From Pedobacter indicus (GTDB taxonomy: Bacteria > Bacteroidota > Bacteroidia > Sphingobacteriales > Sphingobacteriaceae), in contig NZ_QRGB01000001.1 of NCBI RefSeq assembly GCF_003449035.1, positions 1,426,001-1,490,000 on the forward strand: DNA of 64,000 nucleotides, written 5' to 3'. Shown one piece after another: positions 38,378 through 47,132 of this stretch (positions are counted from its first letter, which is position 1; the number at the start of each line of letters is the position of its first letter). The position numbers and the translations under genes are program-made. The notes beneath the pieces were generated by a model. The model ran no database searches and had not been told where the DNA came from. It saw only the letters and a list, made by a program, of their open reading frames with translations.

Positions 38378-39889
38378 TTATTTCAACAAATTAACAGAAT
38401 ATAAATCTTTTCTTCTGTCCTTCATCGTTTTAACCGTACCATATTCGTGAAGTTCTTTTAACAGATACAAATCCACATCTGCCAATACCAACATCTCTGT
38501 ATTAGCCGTTGCTTCAGCTTTTATACCATTTGTTGGAAAAGCAAAATCTGAAGGAGTGAATACAGCAGACTGAGCATATTGTATATCCATGTTGTTTACC
38601 TTGGGAAGGTTGCCGACCGAACCTGCAATAGCTACATAACATTCATTTTCGATCGCTCTCGCCTGTGCACAACTGCGTACACGGGTGTAACCATTTTGTG
38701 TATCGGTCAAGAAAGGAACAAATAGAATCTGCATTCCCTGTTCAGCCAAGATCCGGCTAAGTTCAGGGAATTCTACGTCATAACAAATCAGTATCCCTAC
38801 CTTACCACAGTCCGTATCGATGACCTTGACCTTATCACCGCCATACATCCCATAATACTTCATTTCGTTCGGTGTAATGTGCACCTTTCTGTATTCATCG
38901 TAACTTCCGTTTCGATGGCATAAGTAAGACACATTGTACAGCTTGTTATTTTCCACTAAAGGCATTGAGCCGGAAATGATATTTACATTGTATGAGACCG
39001 CGAACTCCTGAATTCGCTTCCGTATCTCCTCCGTCATTTCTGCAAGTTTACGCATCGCCTCTGTTTCTGGAAGATCATTGAATGGACCCATTAAGGGCGT
39101 ATTGAAAAATTCAGGAAAGACTGCGAAATCTGCGTTGTAACCACTAACTGCGTCGACGAAAAATTCTACTTGATCGTAAAAATGTTCGATATTGCTAAAC
39201 GAACGCATCTGCCACTGAACCAAGCCCAAGCGAATCGTTTGTTTCGACGGCGAACTCGCTTTAGCATCTTCTTCATAATAAATGTTGTTCCATTCCAGCA
39301 AGGTAGCATATTCTTTCGACTGCTCATCTTCAGGAAGATAATTCTTAAGAATCTTCTTTACGTGGAAATCGTTCGAAAGCTGAAAGGTTAGAGCAGGGTC
39401 ATAAATTTCCTTCTGTTTAACCTTTTGGATATATTGGCGTGGTGTCAGTTTGTCTGCATGTTCATGATATTTCGGTATCCGACCACCGGCAATGATACTC
39501 TTCAGGTTCATTTCCTCACAGAGTTCTTTTCTTGCATCATAAAGCCGTCGGCCTAAGCGCAGCGATCGATAGTCCGGGTGTACGAACACCTCAATTCCAT
39601 AGAAAATATCACCATCGGGCGCATGTGTCGTAAATTTGCCATTATCCGTTATTTCTTTATACGTATGGCCAGAATTCACATCCTTTGAATTGGTGATAAT
39701 CGCAAGTGCACAAGCAACCACCTTTCCGTCTACTTCAACACAAAGTTGCCCTTCGGGAAAAACTTTGATTAAGTCACTGATATTTGTTTTGGTCCAAACT
39801 CCTCCTGCATCACCCTTATAAGCTTCAATCATAGACTTTTTCAGATCGTTGTAGTCCTGGATCGTAAGCTGTCTAACCTCTATATTCAT
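38378..39889 (-). CDS. GNAT acetyltransferase fused to carbon-nitrogen hydrolase
   Basis: A 503-residue fusion. Residues about 1-160 form a GNAT domain (GIEVFVHPDYRSLRLGRRLYDARKEL is the acetyl-CoA-binding motif). Residues about 225-500 form a nitrilase-superfamily amidohydrolase, with the triad Glu260 (FPEFF), Lys335 (YRKVHITP) and Cys369 (LICYDVEFPE). The substrates are unknown; the fusion suggests successive acetylation and amide hydrolysis of the same small molecule. Such bifunctional proteins occur in many bacteria. It may be followed by no further gene, as the opposite-strand gene begins at its 3' end; ruvB lies upstream on the same strand, 52 bases away. Confidence 0.88.
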   Translation of the reverse strand: MNIEVRQLTIQDYNDLKKSMIEAYKGDAGGVWTKTNISDLIKVFPEGQLCVEVDGKVVACALAIITNSKDVNSGHTYKEITDNGKFTTHAPDGDIFYGIEVFVHPDYRSLRLGRRLYDARKELCEEMNLKSIIAGGRIPKYHEHADKLTPRQYIQKVKQKEIYDPALTFQLSNDFHVKKILKNYLPEDEQSKEYATLLEWNNIYYEEDAKASSPSKQTIRLGLVQWQMRSFSNIEHFYDQVEFFVDAVSGYNADFAVFPEFFNTPLMGPFNDLPETEAMRKLAEMTEEIRKRIQEFAVSYNVNIISGSMPLVENNKLYNVSYLCHRNGSYDEYRKVHITPNEMKYYGMYGGDKVKVIDTDCGKVGILICYDVEFPELSRILAEQGMQILFVPFLTDTQNGYTRVRSCAQARAIENECYVAIAGSVGNLPKVNNMDIQYAQSAVFTPSDFAFPTNGIKAEATANTEMLVLADVDLYLLKELHEYGTVKTMKDRRKDLYSVNLLK

Positions 39890-39941
39890 ATAATAGTTTG
39901 TTTTATTTTGATTCGATATAGAGCAAAGCTTTTGCCAGTTT

Positions 39942-40961
39942 TTAGAATAAGGTGTTACCTTTTGTATTCGTTTTACCTAAATGTTTGTATGCTAAGTCGG
40001 TGCATTCACGACCACGACTTGTTCTCATTAAGAAACCTTCCTGAATTAAAAAGGGTTCATAGACTTCTTCAATCGTTCCTTCATCTTCACCCACTGCTGT
40101 AGCAATTGTTTTTAGTCCCACCGGACCACCTTTAAACTTATCAATGATGGTCAATAGGATTCGATTATCCATTTCATCCAAACCGTACTCATCAACATTC
40201 AAGGCGTCCAGCGCATACTTTGCAATTTCCGTATTAATCGAACCGTCACCTTTAATTTGCGCGAAATCACGTGTTCTTCGCAAGAGCGCATTTGCTATTC
40301 TCGGTGTACCTCGACTGCGTCGAGCGATTTCGTATGCACCTTCATCGTTAATCGGCGTTTTCAAAATATGGGCTGATCGGAGTACAATATCTGTCAAAAG
40401 TTTCGCGTCGTAGTACTGGAGTCTGGAGTTAATTCCAAAACGAGCCCGCAGGGGAGCAGTTAACAATCCTGATCGAGTCGTCGCTCCAATCAAGGTAAAG
40501 GGGCTCAATGATATCTGAACCGAACGTGCGTTGGGTCCGGTCTCCAGCATGATATCTATTTTAAAGTCCTCCATAGCCGAGTAAAGGTATTCCTCCACAA
40601 TGGGGCTCAAACGATGTATCTCGTCGATAAATAAAATATCACCATCATTTAAGTTTGTAAGCAGCCCCGCCAGATCACCTGGTTTATCCAGAACTGGACC
40701 TGATGTTATTTTAATACCTGTTCCCATTTCATTAGCGATAATATGCGACAGCGTCGTCTTGCCAAGCCCGGGAGGACCGTGCAAGAGAACATGGTCGAGC
40801 GCTTCGCCCCGCAATTTTGCAGCTTCGACAAAAATCTTCAAGTTTTCAAGTATCTTAAACTGACCTCTAAAATCTTCAAAAAACTGCGGCCGCAAAACCT
40901 TTTCGATATCCTTTTCTGGTTGCGTTAATTTATCTGGGTTGGGATCTAAATGCTCATTCAT
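39942..40961 (-). CDS. ruvB: Holliday junction branch migration helicase RuvB
   Basis: A 339-residue AAA+ ATPase with all RuvB marks: [44 protein letters not shown] with Walker A, Walker [10 protein letters not shown], sensor 1 [20 protein letters not shown], and the winged-helix C-terminus with [18 protein letters not shown] and [19 protein letters not shown]. Together with RuvA and RuvC (not in the window) it drives four-way junctions in recombination repair. The ATG at 40961 is the usual start. Confidence 0.97.
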   Translation of the reverse strand: MNEHLDPNPDKLTQPEKDIEKVLRPQFFEDFRGQFKILENLKIFVEAAKLRGEALDHVLLHGPPGLGKTTLSHIIANEMGTGIKITSGPVLDKPGDLAGLLTNLNDGDILFIDEIHRLSPIVEEYLYSAMEDFKIDIMLETGPNARSVQISLSPFTLIGATTRSGLLTAPLRARFGINSRLQYYDAKLLTDIVLRSAHILKTPINDEGAYEIARRSRGTPRIANALLRRTRDFAQIKGDGSINTEIAKYALDALNVDEYGLDEMDNRILLTIIDKFKGGPVGLKTIATAVGEDEGTIEEVYEPFLIQEGFLMRTSRGRECTDLAYKHLGKTNTKGNTLF

Positions 40962-41039
40962 CTAATGTTGTATCAGTGAAAACAAAGATAAGATTTTAAG
41001 ATAAAGAAATTTTAAGGAATACCCGAGCTCGCTGAAACT

Positions 41040-41768
41040 CTAGGATTTATAATTTCGGAAAAGGCTGTTTAGCTTCATCTGTATAACACCCAAAAAAGCT
41101 TCACGGAAAATACGCGTACTCATTTTTGAGGTTCCCGCCGTTCGGTCGGTAAAGATGATTGGTATTTCCACAACCTTAAATCCATACTGAATGGCCGTAA
41201 ATTTCATTTCGATTTGAAACGCGTAGCCCACAAATCGAATTTTATCCAGCGGTATGGTTTCCAATACTCTTCGCTGATAACAGACAAAGCCTGCCGTGGC
41301 GTCTCTTATTTTTATTCGTGTAATTAAACGAACGTAGGCTGAGGCGAAATAAGACATCAATACACGGTTCATCGGCCAGTTCACTACATTCACACCTTTA
41401 ATGTACCGTGAACCAATAACCATATCGGCACCGTTCTGACAAGCGGCGCGCAGACGTAACAAGTCATTCGGATTATGTGAAAAATCAGCATCCATTTCAA
41501 AGATATATTCATAATCTTTCGCTAGTGCCCACTTAAATCCGTGAATATAAGCCGTTCCCAATCCAAGTTTCCCTTTCCGCTCCTCGATATATAGCATATC
41601 AGGGAACTCCTCTTGCAATGATTTTACGATGGCAGCCGTACCGTCCGGTGAGCCATCATCCACAATCAAGATATCAAATGGGTCAGCTAGTGAAAAGACT
41701 TTTCGAATGATCTTTTCAATATTTTCTTTTTCGTTGTATGTAGGGATAATTACAAGGCTGTCGCTCAC
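41040..41768 (-). CDS. Polyprenol-phosphate mannosyltransferase-like GT2 glycosyltransferase
   Basis: A 242-residue family 2 glycosyltransferase of the DPM1 type: LVIIPTYNEKENIEKII at the N-terminus, DDGSPDGT, the DXD-containing EMDADFSHNPNDLL, and RDATAGFVCYQRRVLE. It transfers a sugar, normally mannose from GDP-mannose, to a polyprenyl phosphate on the inner leaflet. No membrane helix is present, as in the single-domain bacterial versions. The start is GTG 41768; an ATG at 41770 is out of frame. The terminator of the POT gene lies 13 bases upstream, so its own promoter must be very close. Confidence 0.9.
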   Translation of the reverse strand: MSDSLVIIPTYNEKENIEKIIRKVFSLADPFDILIVDDGSPDGTAAIVKSLQEEFPDMLYIEERKGKLGLGTAYIHGFKWALAKDYEYIFEMDADFSHNPNDLLRLRAACQNGADMVIGSRYIKGVNVVNWPMNRVLMSYFASAYVRLITRIKIRDATAGFVCYQRRVLETIPLDKIRFVGYAFQIEMKFTAIQYGFKVVEIPIIFTDRTAGTSKMSTRIFREAFLGVIQMKLNSLFRNYKS

Positions 41769-41781
41769 ATGTACAAATTTA

Positions 41782-41818
41782 AATCGCCATTCTTTTAAAG
41801 ATAAAAAGAATGGCGATT
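41782..41818 (-). terminator. Rho-independent-like terminator after the POT gene
   Basis: A perfect 15-bp inverted repeat (AATCGCCATTCTTTT at 41782-41796, its complement at 41804-41818) with a 7-base loop lies 29 bases after the POT stop. On the minus strand only a short TTTAAATTT stretch follows, so the tail is weak. Confidence 0.6.
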
Positions 41819-41847
41819 AATTACCGTCATTATTTTATAAAATTCTT

Positions 41848-43449
41848 TTAATGAATTCCATGCATGAGCTTTTTCAACCATGGCGATAATGCCATAAGTA
41901 GAATACCTGCGACAATCGATATGACAAAAAACATCATAAAGAAAGTGCTAATAGAGTAAGTTTGTGCGATTTGGTCTATATAACTTCCAATAAAACCACC
42001 CATGAAATTCGCTATAGCACTTGATAAGAACCAGAAGCCCATAATTAATCCGATTAGGTTCTTAGGAGAAAGTTTACTCATATAGGATAAACCAACAGGT
42101 GATAGACATAATTCACCCGTCGTATGGAAGAAATAAGCTAAGATCAACCAAATCATACTTACAGACGCTGTTGTTGCGCCTGATGGTATCTCGCTGGCTC
42201 CATAAGCCAACGCCCCGAATCCGATTCCCAGCAAGATTAAGCCAATTGCAAATTTAACCGGACCAGTAGGGTTGAATTTCGTTTCCCAAACTTTTGCGAA
42301 CACAGTAGCTAGGGTAATGATAAAGAATGAATTTAGAATTTGAAACCACGACGCAGCTACTTCTGTTTCTACACGCGAAAATTCACGATCGATTTTCCAG
42401 AACGCGATTCCCCAAATGATTACAAAGCTCAATGCAGTAAAAAAGATTGATGCAGGGTAACTTGCAAATATCTTTCTTGCCAAGCTAAGCAACACCCAAC
42501 TCAAAAGAATTAAAGGTATAATCGTAAGCAAGGTATCTACCCATTTAAAAGTCAGAGCAGCCTGCCCATCAAGCATTCGATTCGTATAATCGTTCGCAAA
42601 GATCGTCATTGACCCACCGGCCTGTTCAAACGCCAACCAGAAGAATATCGAGAAGAAAATCAACACACCTATTACAATCAGACGATCGCGCCTAACATTA
42701 GCAGGTGTCTTTTCATCCTCCTCTTCGTCCGTCGCCGCACCTGAGTGAATCTCCTCTTCACGTTTTTTAGCTTCACGTGGATCCTCGCCTAACTTTCCGA
42801 AGATCTTACGGCCAAAGTAGAATTGCAGCATACCGAAAAACATAAAGACACCTGCAAGTCCGAAACCCCAATGCCATCCGATATTTTCACCGATGTAACC
42901 GCAAAGTCCCATCCCTAAGAATGCACCTGCATTAATACCCATGTAAAATATAGTGTAACCCGCATCCTTACGGTCGCTGTTATCTGGATAAAGCTGTCCA
43001 ACGATCGAAGAAATATTCGGTTTGAAAAGTCCATTACCCAAAATAAGTAAGCCTAATCCTGCATAGAAAAAAGCATCGGTAAAGCCTTCCAAAGCCATCG
43101 ATGCATGTCCCAAAGTCATAATCAGGGCACCCCAAAATACAGCTTTTCTGTAACCAGTAATTTTATCGGCGATTAAACCTCCAATTAAAGGAGTTAAATA
43201 AACCAAACCTGTGTAGACGCCATACAGCTGCAAGGCTCTCTGGTTTGTCCATCCCCATCCCTCTTCGGAAATGGTACTGACTAAGAAAAGAACGAGTAAA
43301 GCTCTCATTCCGTAGTAGCTAAATCGCTCCCACATTTCCGTAAAGAAAAGAACAAACAGCCCGACAGGATGATTCAGTACTGTTTTCGTGTCAACACCAT
43401 TTTTAATCAGGTGAGTGCTTAAAATTTCATCTTGATCCGAAGGTTTCAT
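41848..43449 (-). CDS. POT-family proton-coupled oligopeptide transporter
   Basis: A 533-residue MFS protein of the POT/PTR group. The proton-coupling motif ExxER lies in TEMWERFSYYGMRALLVLFL (helix 1), and FYMGINAGAFLGMGLCGYIGE is the PTR2 signature. It has about 14 transmembrane helices and a charged cytoplasmic loop (REEEIHSGAATDEEEDEKTP) near the middle. It brings di- and tripeptides into the cell. The DPP IV gene lies 127 bases upstream on the same strand, which fits release of dipeptides followed by uptake. Confidence 0.94.
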   Translation of the reverse strand: MKPSDQDEILSTHLIKNGVDTKTVLNHPVGLFVLFFTEMWERFSYYGMRALLVLFLVSTISEEGWGWTNQRALQLYGVYTGLVYLTPLIGGLIADKITGYRKAVFWGALIMTLGHASMALEGFTDAFFYAGLGLLILGNGLFKPNISSIVGQLYPDNSDRKDAGYTIFYMGINAGAFLGMGLCGYIGENIGWHWGFGLAGVFMFFGMLQFYFGRKIFGKLGEDPREAKKREEEIHSGAATDEEEDEKTPANVRRDRLIVIGVLIFFSIFFWLAFEQAGGSMTIFANDYTNRMLDGQAALTFKWVDTLLTIIPLILLSWVLLSLARKIFASYPASIFFTALSFVIIWGIAFWKIDREFSRVETEVAASWFQILNSFFIITLATVFAKVWETKFNPTGPVKFAIGLILLGIGFGALAYGASEIPSGATTASVSMIWLILAYFFHTTGELCLSPVGLSYMSKLSPKNLIGLIMGFWFLSSAIANFMGGFIGSYIDQIAQTYSISTFFMMFFVISIVAGILLMALSPWLKKLMHGIH

Positions 43450-43576
43450 ATAAAAGTAAGTAGTTTATTTTGTGTTTTATGTTTTTCTTTTGCTGATCTT
43501 CAAATGTCAAAAATGCAATAATAATCCGAAAATCAAAGCAATATTTTTCATATGTTAATGCTTTACACACTTAAAT

Positions 43577-45751
43577 TTACAAATTTTCAAAAACGAAATC
43601 GGTAATTTTATTGAAGAGGTGCAGCGAAGTATTGCCTCCATAAATACCGTGATTCTTATTCGGATAGTAGGCCTGTTCAAATGGGACATTTGCTTGAATT
43701 AGTGCTTCAGAAAACATAACGCTGTTTTGGAAATGGACATTATCATCTGCCGTACCGTGGACTAACAAGAAATTCCCTTTGATTTTATCTGCGAAATTAA
43801 TTGGAGAATTATTGTCGTAGCCTTCCGGGTTTTCTTGCGGCGTTCTTAAATAACGCTCGGTATAAATTGTATCATAGAAACGCCAGTTTGTAACAGGAGC
43901 TACCGCAATAGTCGTTTTGAAAACATCGGCACCCTTGGTGATTGCCAGGGACGCCATATAACCTCCATAGCTCCATCCCCACAGACCGATTCGTTCCTTA
44001 TCCACATAACTTTGTTGGCCGAGCCATTTTGCTGCTTCAATCTGATCGATTATCTCATACTTGCCTAATTGAAGATAGGTCATCTTTTTGAATTCCGCTC
44101 CCCTGAATCCAGTACCGCGATTATCCACACAAACCACGAGATAATCATGTTGTGCTAAGAAATCGAACCAGTAGTTGTGATTCCAGGAGTTAGCTACATT
44201 CTGGCTTCCCGGACCGCCATATACAAACATCAGCACGGGATATTTTTTGTTTTCATCAAAATTAGCAGGTTTGATCATGTACCCATTTAAGTCCACGCCT
44301 TCTGATGTGGAGAAAGAGAAAAATTCGCGTGGCTTCACACCGTATTGTTCGTTTGTTTTCTTTGCTCCGCTATTATCTTCTAAAACACGCTCGACTTGCC
44401 CCTTCGCATTATTCAGCGTGATGTATGGAGGAGTGTCTACGCTCGAGTGATTTAGGATATAATAACTAAAGTCAGCGCTGAACGTTGCTGAGTTCGTTCC
44501 TTTTTTCGGGCTAAGTTTTGTTTTCTTCTTGCCCGATAGGTCAATTGAATATACATCCCTTTCCAGCGGAGAACTTTCAGTTGATTGATAATACAACGTA
44601 TTTGTTTTCTGATTTACACCGTAAAGCCTGGTAATTTCCCAATCTCCATCAGTAATCTGACGTACCAATTTACCACTCATATCATATAGATAGATATGAT
44701 TATAACCATCGCGTTCGCTCGTCAAAAAAAAGTGTTTACCATCTTTTAAAAAGGTCAAATCGTCATTGATATCGATGTAATATTTGTCAGTTTCAGTCAA
44801 GGCTATTTTGGATGAACCCGTTTTGGCATCCACAAACAGATAATCCAGGTTATTTTGGTGTCTGTTCATGCGCAACACGCATAGCAAGTCTGCGTCTTGT
44901 GTCCATTTAATTCGAGGAATGTATTGGTCGGTTTCAGAGCCGATATCAGCTGTTTGTGTGGTTTGACTCTGAAGATCGTATACATGGATGCTGACAATCG
45001 AATTCTTTTCGCCGGGCTTTGGATATTTAAATTTATAAACTTCCGGATATAAGTTTTCATACATCATCATTGAGAATTCCCGAACCTCGCGCTCGTCAAA
45101 GCGATAGAATGCGATTTTATTTCCGTCCGGACTCCAGAAGAAAGCTTTGGCAAAGGCAAACTCTTCTTCATAAACCCAGTCAGCACCACCATTAATAATC
45201 TCATTGTACTTACCGTCCGTAGTTACTTGAGTTTCCGCGCCACTTTCCAAATCTGTAATAAACAAGTTGTTATCTCGAACAAAGGCTACTTTCTTGGCAT
45301 CTGGCGAAAAGGTAGCATACATTTGCTTCCCTTCCTTCTTAGAAACTGGTGTAATCTTTTTAGTTTGGATGTCGAAAACATAATAATAAGCCTTGCTAGA
45401 GCGACGGTATATCGCTTCTTTTTCATGCGCGATCAAGATTTTCTCTTCATTCTCACTAAAGTCAGTTCCGATTGGTAATTTGAGGTCTTCATACACCAAA
45501 TCACTTTGCGAAAACAAACGCTCAGCAATCTCTCCGTCTTTATAATTGTTTCTTGCTACGAAGCGATCTTGCGTGGCTGGGTCGACTTCAATAGAAACAT
45601 AAGTTTTTCCATCATTCATTGACCGCAAGCCCTGTACACTCTTTGTTTTGAATGTGCCATTTTTGTAGATGTCTTCTAGTGTAATTTTACTTTGAGCATT
45701 CGCTAAAATCGTTGAACCTATTAATAGCAGAACAAGGAAAGATTTCTTCAT
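43577..45751 (-). CDS. S9B dipeptidyl peptidase IV
   Basis: A 724-residue exported serine peptidase with a signal peptide (ending ILANAQ). An N-terminal eight-bladed propeller is followed by an alpha/beta hydrolase domain. Catalytic residues: Ser594 in GWSYGG, Asp in HGTADDNVHF, His701 in KNHGIYGG. The EE motif for binding the free N-terminus of substrates is seen in DWVYEEEFAFAKAFFW, the feature that makes this family a dipeptidyl peptidase. It cuts X-Pro or X-Ala dipeptides from peptides in the periplasm. Confidence 0.94.
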   Translation of the reverse strand: MKKSFLVLLLIGSTILANAQSKITLEDIYKNGTFKTKSVQGLRSMNDGKTYVSIEVDPATQDRFVARNNYKDGEIAERLFSQSDLVYEDLKLPIGTDFSENEEKILIAHEKEAIYRRSSKAYYYVFDIQTKKITPVSKKEGKQMYATFSPDAKKVAFVRDNNLFITDLESGAETQVTTDGKYNEIINGGADWVYEEEFAFAKAFFWSPDGNKIAFYRFDEREVREFSMMMYENLYPEVYKFKYPKPGEKNSIVSIHVYDLQSQTTQTADIGSETDQYIPRIKWTQDADLLCVLRMNRHQNNLDYLFVDAKTGSSKIALTETDKYYIDINDDLTFLKDGKHFFLTSERDGYNHIYLYDMSGKLVRQITDGDWEITRLYGVNQKTNTLYYQSTESSPLERDVYSIDLSGKKKTKLSPKKGTNSATFSADFSYYILNHSSVDTPPYITLNNAKGQVERVLEDNSGAKKTNEQYGVKPREFFSFSTSEGVDLNGYMIKPANFDENKKYPVLMFVYGGPGSQNVANSWNHNYWFDFLAQHDYLVVCVDNRGTGFRGAEFKKMTYLQLGKYEIIDQIEAAKWLGQQSYVDKERIGLWGWSYGGYMASLAITKGADVFKTTIAVAPVTNWRFYDTIYTERYLRTPQENPEGYDNNSPINFADKIKGNFLLVHGTADDNVHFQNSVMFSEALIQANVPFEQAYYPNKNHGIYGGNTSLHLFNKITDFVFENL

Positions 45752-45848
45752 ACCTATGTTGTTTTATGTCTGTTTTAAAATAAAATAATGCGCAAAATAC
45801 AAATAATGTAATTGCTTTAAAGAATGTAATAAAGTTGATAGGCTATTT

Positions 45849-47027
45849 TTAGAGTTTTTTGATTACCATCGCACTTGCTCCGCCGCCGCCATTGCAAATG
45901 CCCGCAACGCCGATCTGGCCGCCCTGTTGCTCAAGAACATGGAGTAGGGTCGTTACAATTCGTGCTCCCGACGCTCCCAACGGATGACCCATAGAAACAG
46001 CTCCTCCATTAACATTTACCTTCTGAGCATCCAAGCCAAGTTCCTTGTTATTAGCTAAAGAGACAACAGAAAATGCCTCATTGATTTCATAAAAATCAAT
46101 GTCGCTTTCTTTTATATTGGCAGCTGCTATCGCGCGTGGAATAGCTTTCGATGGTGCCGTTGTAAACCATTCCGGTGCCTGCTGCGCATCAGCATAACCC
46201 AGTATCTGTCCAATTGGCTTAATCCTCAATTCCTCGACTTTTTCTTTACTCATTAATATGAGAATGGCAGCCCCGTCGTTTAGCGTCGAAGCATTAGCAG
46301 CCGTTACCGTACCTTCTTTCTTAAAGACAGGTCTTAATTGAGGTATTTTATCAAAGTTAACTACATGAATTTCTTCATCTTCATCGACCAGCGTTACATC
46401 ACCTTTTCTTCCAGTAATTTCGATCGGAACAATTTCGTTCTTGAATTTTCCCTCCTGACTTGCTTTTTGCGACCGCTTATATGACTCAATTGCATAAGCA
46501 TCTTGCTCCTCACGAGTAAATTTACATTCCGAAGCACAAAGTTCCGCTGCTGAGCCCATGTGATAATCATTGTAAACATCCCATAGGCCATCCTTTACCA
46601 GCCCATCTGTCATCTGCCCATGCCCCAAACGGTAACCTGTTCTTGCCTTATCAAGGTAGTAAGGCACATTGCTCATACTTTCAGTTCCCCCAGCGATTAC
46701 GACTTGATTAATTCCCAGCTCAATGCTTTGTGCCCCCAACATAATGGCTTTCATTCCTGATGCGCACACCTTATTAATCGTTGTGGCAGGCAGATCCCCT
46801 AAACCACCAAGCTTAGCCGCTTGGGTAGCTGGCGCTTGTCCCAAATTTGCTGATAGTACATTCCCTAAAAAAAGCTCGTCCACTATGCTTGCATCGATAC
46901 CGGTGCGTTGGATAGCAGTAGCGATCACCTTGCCTGCCAGTTCCGTTGCGGTTAAAGAGGCTAGTTTTCCTCCGAAGCTTCCAATAGGGGTTCTAAGCGC
47001 CGCAACGATAAAAACCTGTTTATTCAT
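45849..47027 (-). CDS. Acetyl-CoA C-acyltransferase (thiolase)
   Basis: A 392-residue thiolase with nucleophile Cys88 (INKVCASGMKA), the His of GHPLGASG and the second Cys in CNGGGGASA. The whole family pattern (VAGGTESMSNVPY, DGAAILILMS) is present. It condenses two acetyl-CoA or cleaves 3-ketoacyl-CoA; the short-chain acetoacetyl-CoA type is most likely by overall sequence. A GCAAGTT/AACTTGC inverted repeat at 47048-47066 lies in the region shared with the divergent HD-phosphohydrolase gene. It stands alone. Confidence 0.94.
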   Translation of the reverse strand: MNKQVFIVAALRTPIGSFGGKLASLTATELAGKVIATAIQRTGIDASIVDELFLGNVLSANLGQAPATQAAKLGGLGDLPATTINKVCASGMKAIMLGAQSIELGINQVVIAGGTESMSNVPYYLDKARTGYRLGHGQMTDGLVKDGLWDVYNDYHMGSAAELCASECKFTREEQDAYAIESYKRSQKASQEGKFKNEIVPIEITGRKGDVTLVDEDEEIHVVNFDKIPQLRPVFKKEGTVTAANASTLNDGAAILILMSKEKVEELRIKPIGQILGYADAQQAPEWFTTAPSKAIPRAIAAANIKESDIDFYEINEAFSVVSLANNKELGLDAQKVNVNGGAVSMGHPLGASGARIVTTLLHVLEQQGGQIGVAGICNGGGGASAMVIKKL

Positions 47028-47132
47028 AAGTTTCGAATTGGTTCATTGCAAGTTAGCAAAACTTGCTTTAATTTTAGTCAGAAATGGGAGATTCTCTTTA
47101 GAAATCTTAATTTTGGATGAAATACATCCATC

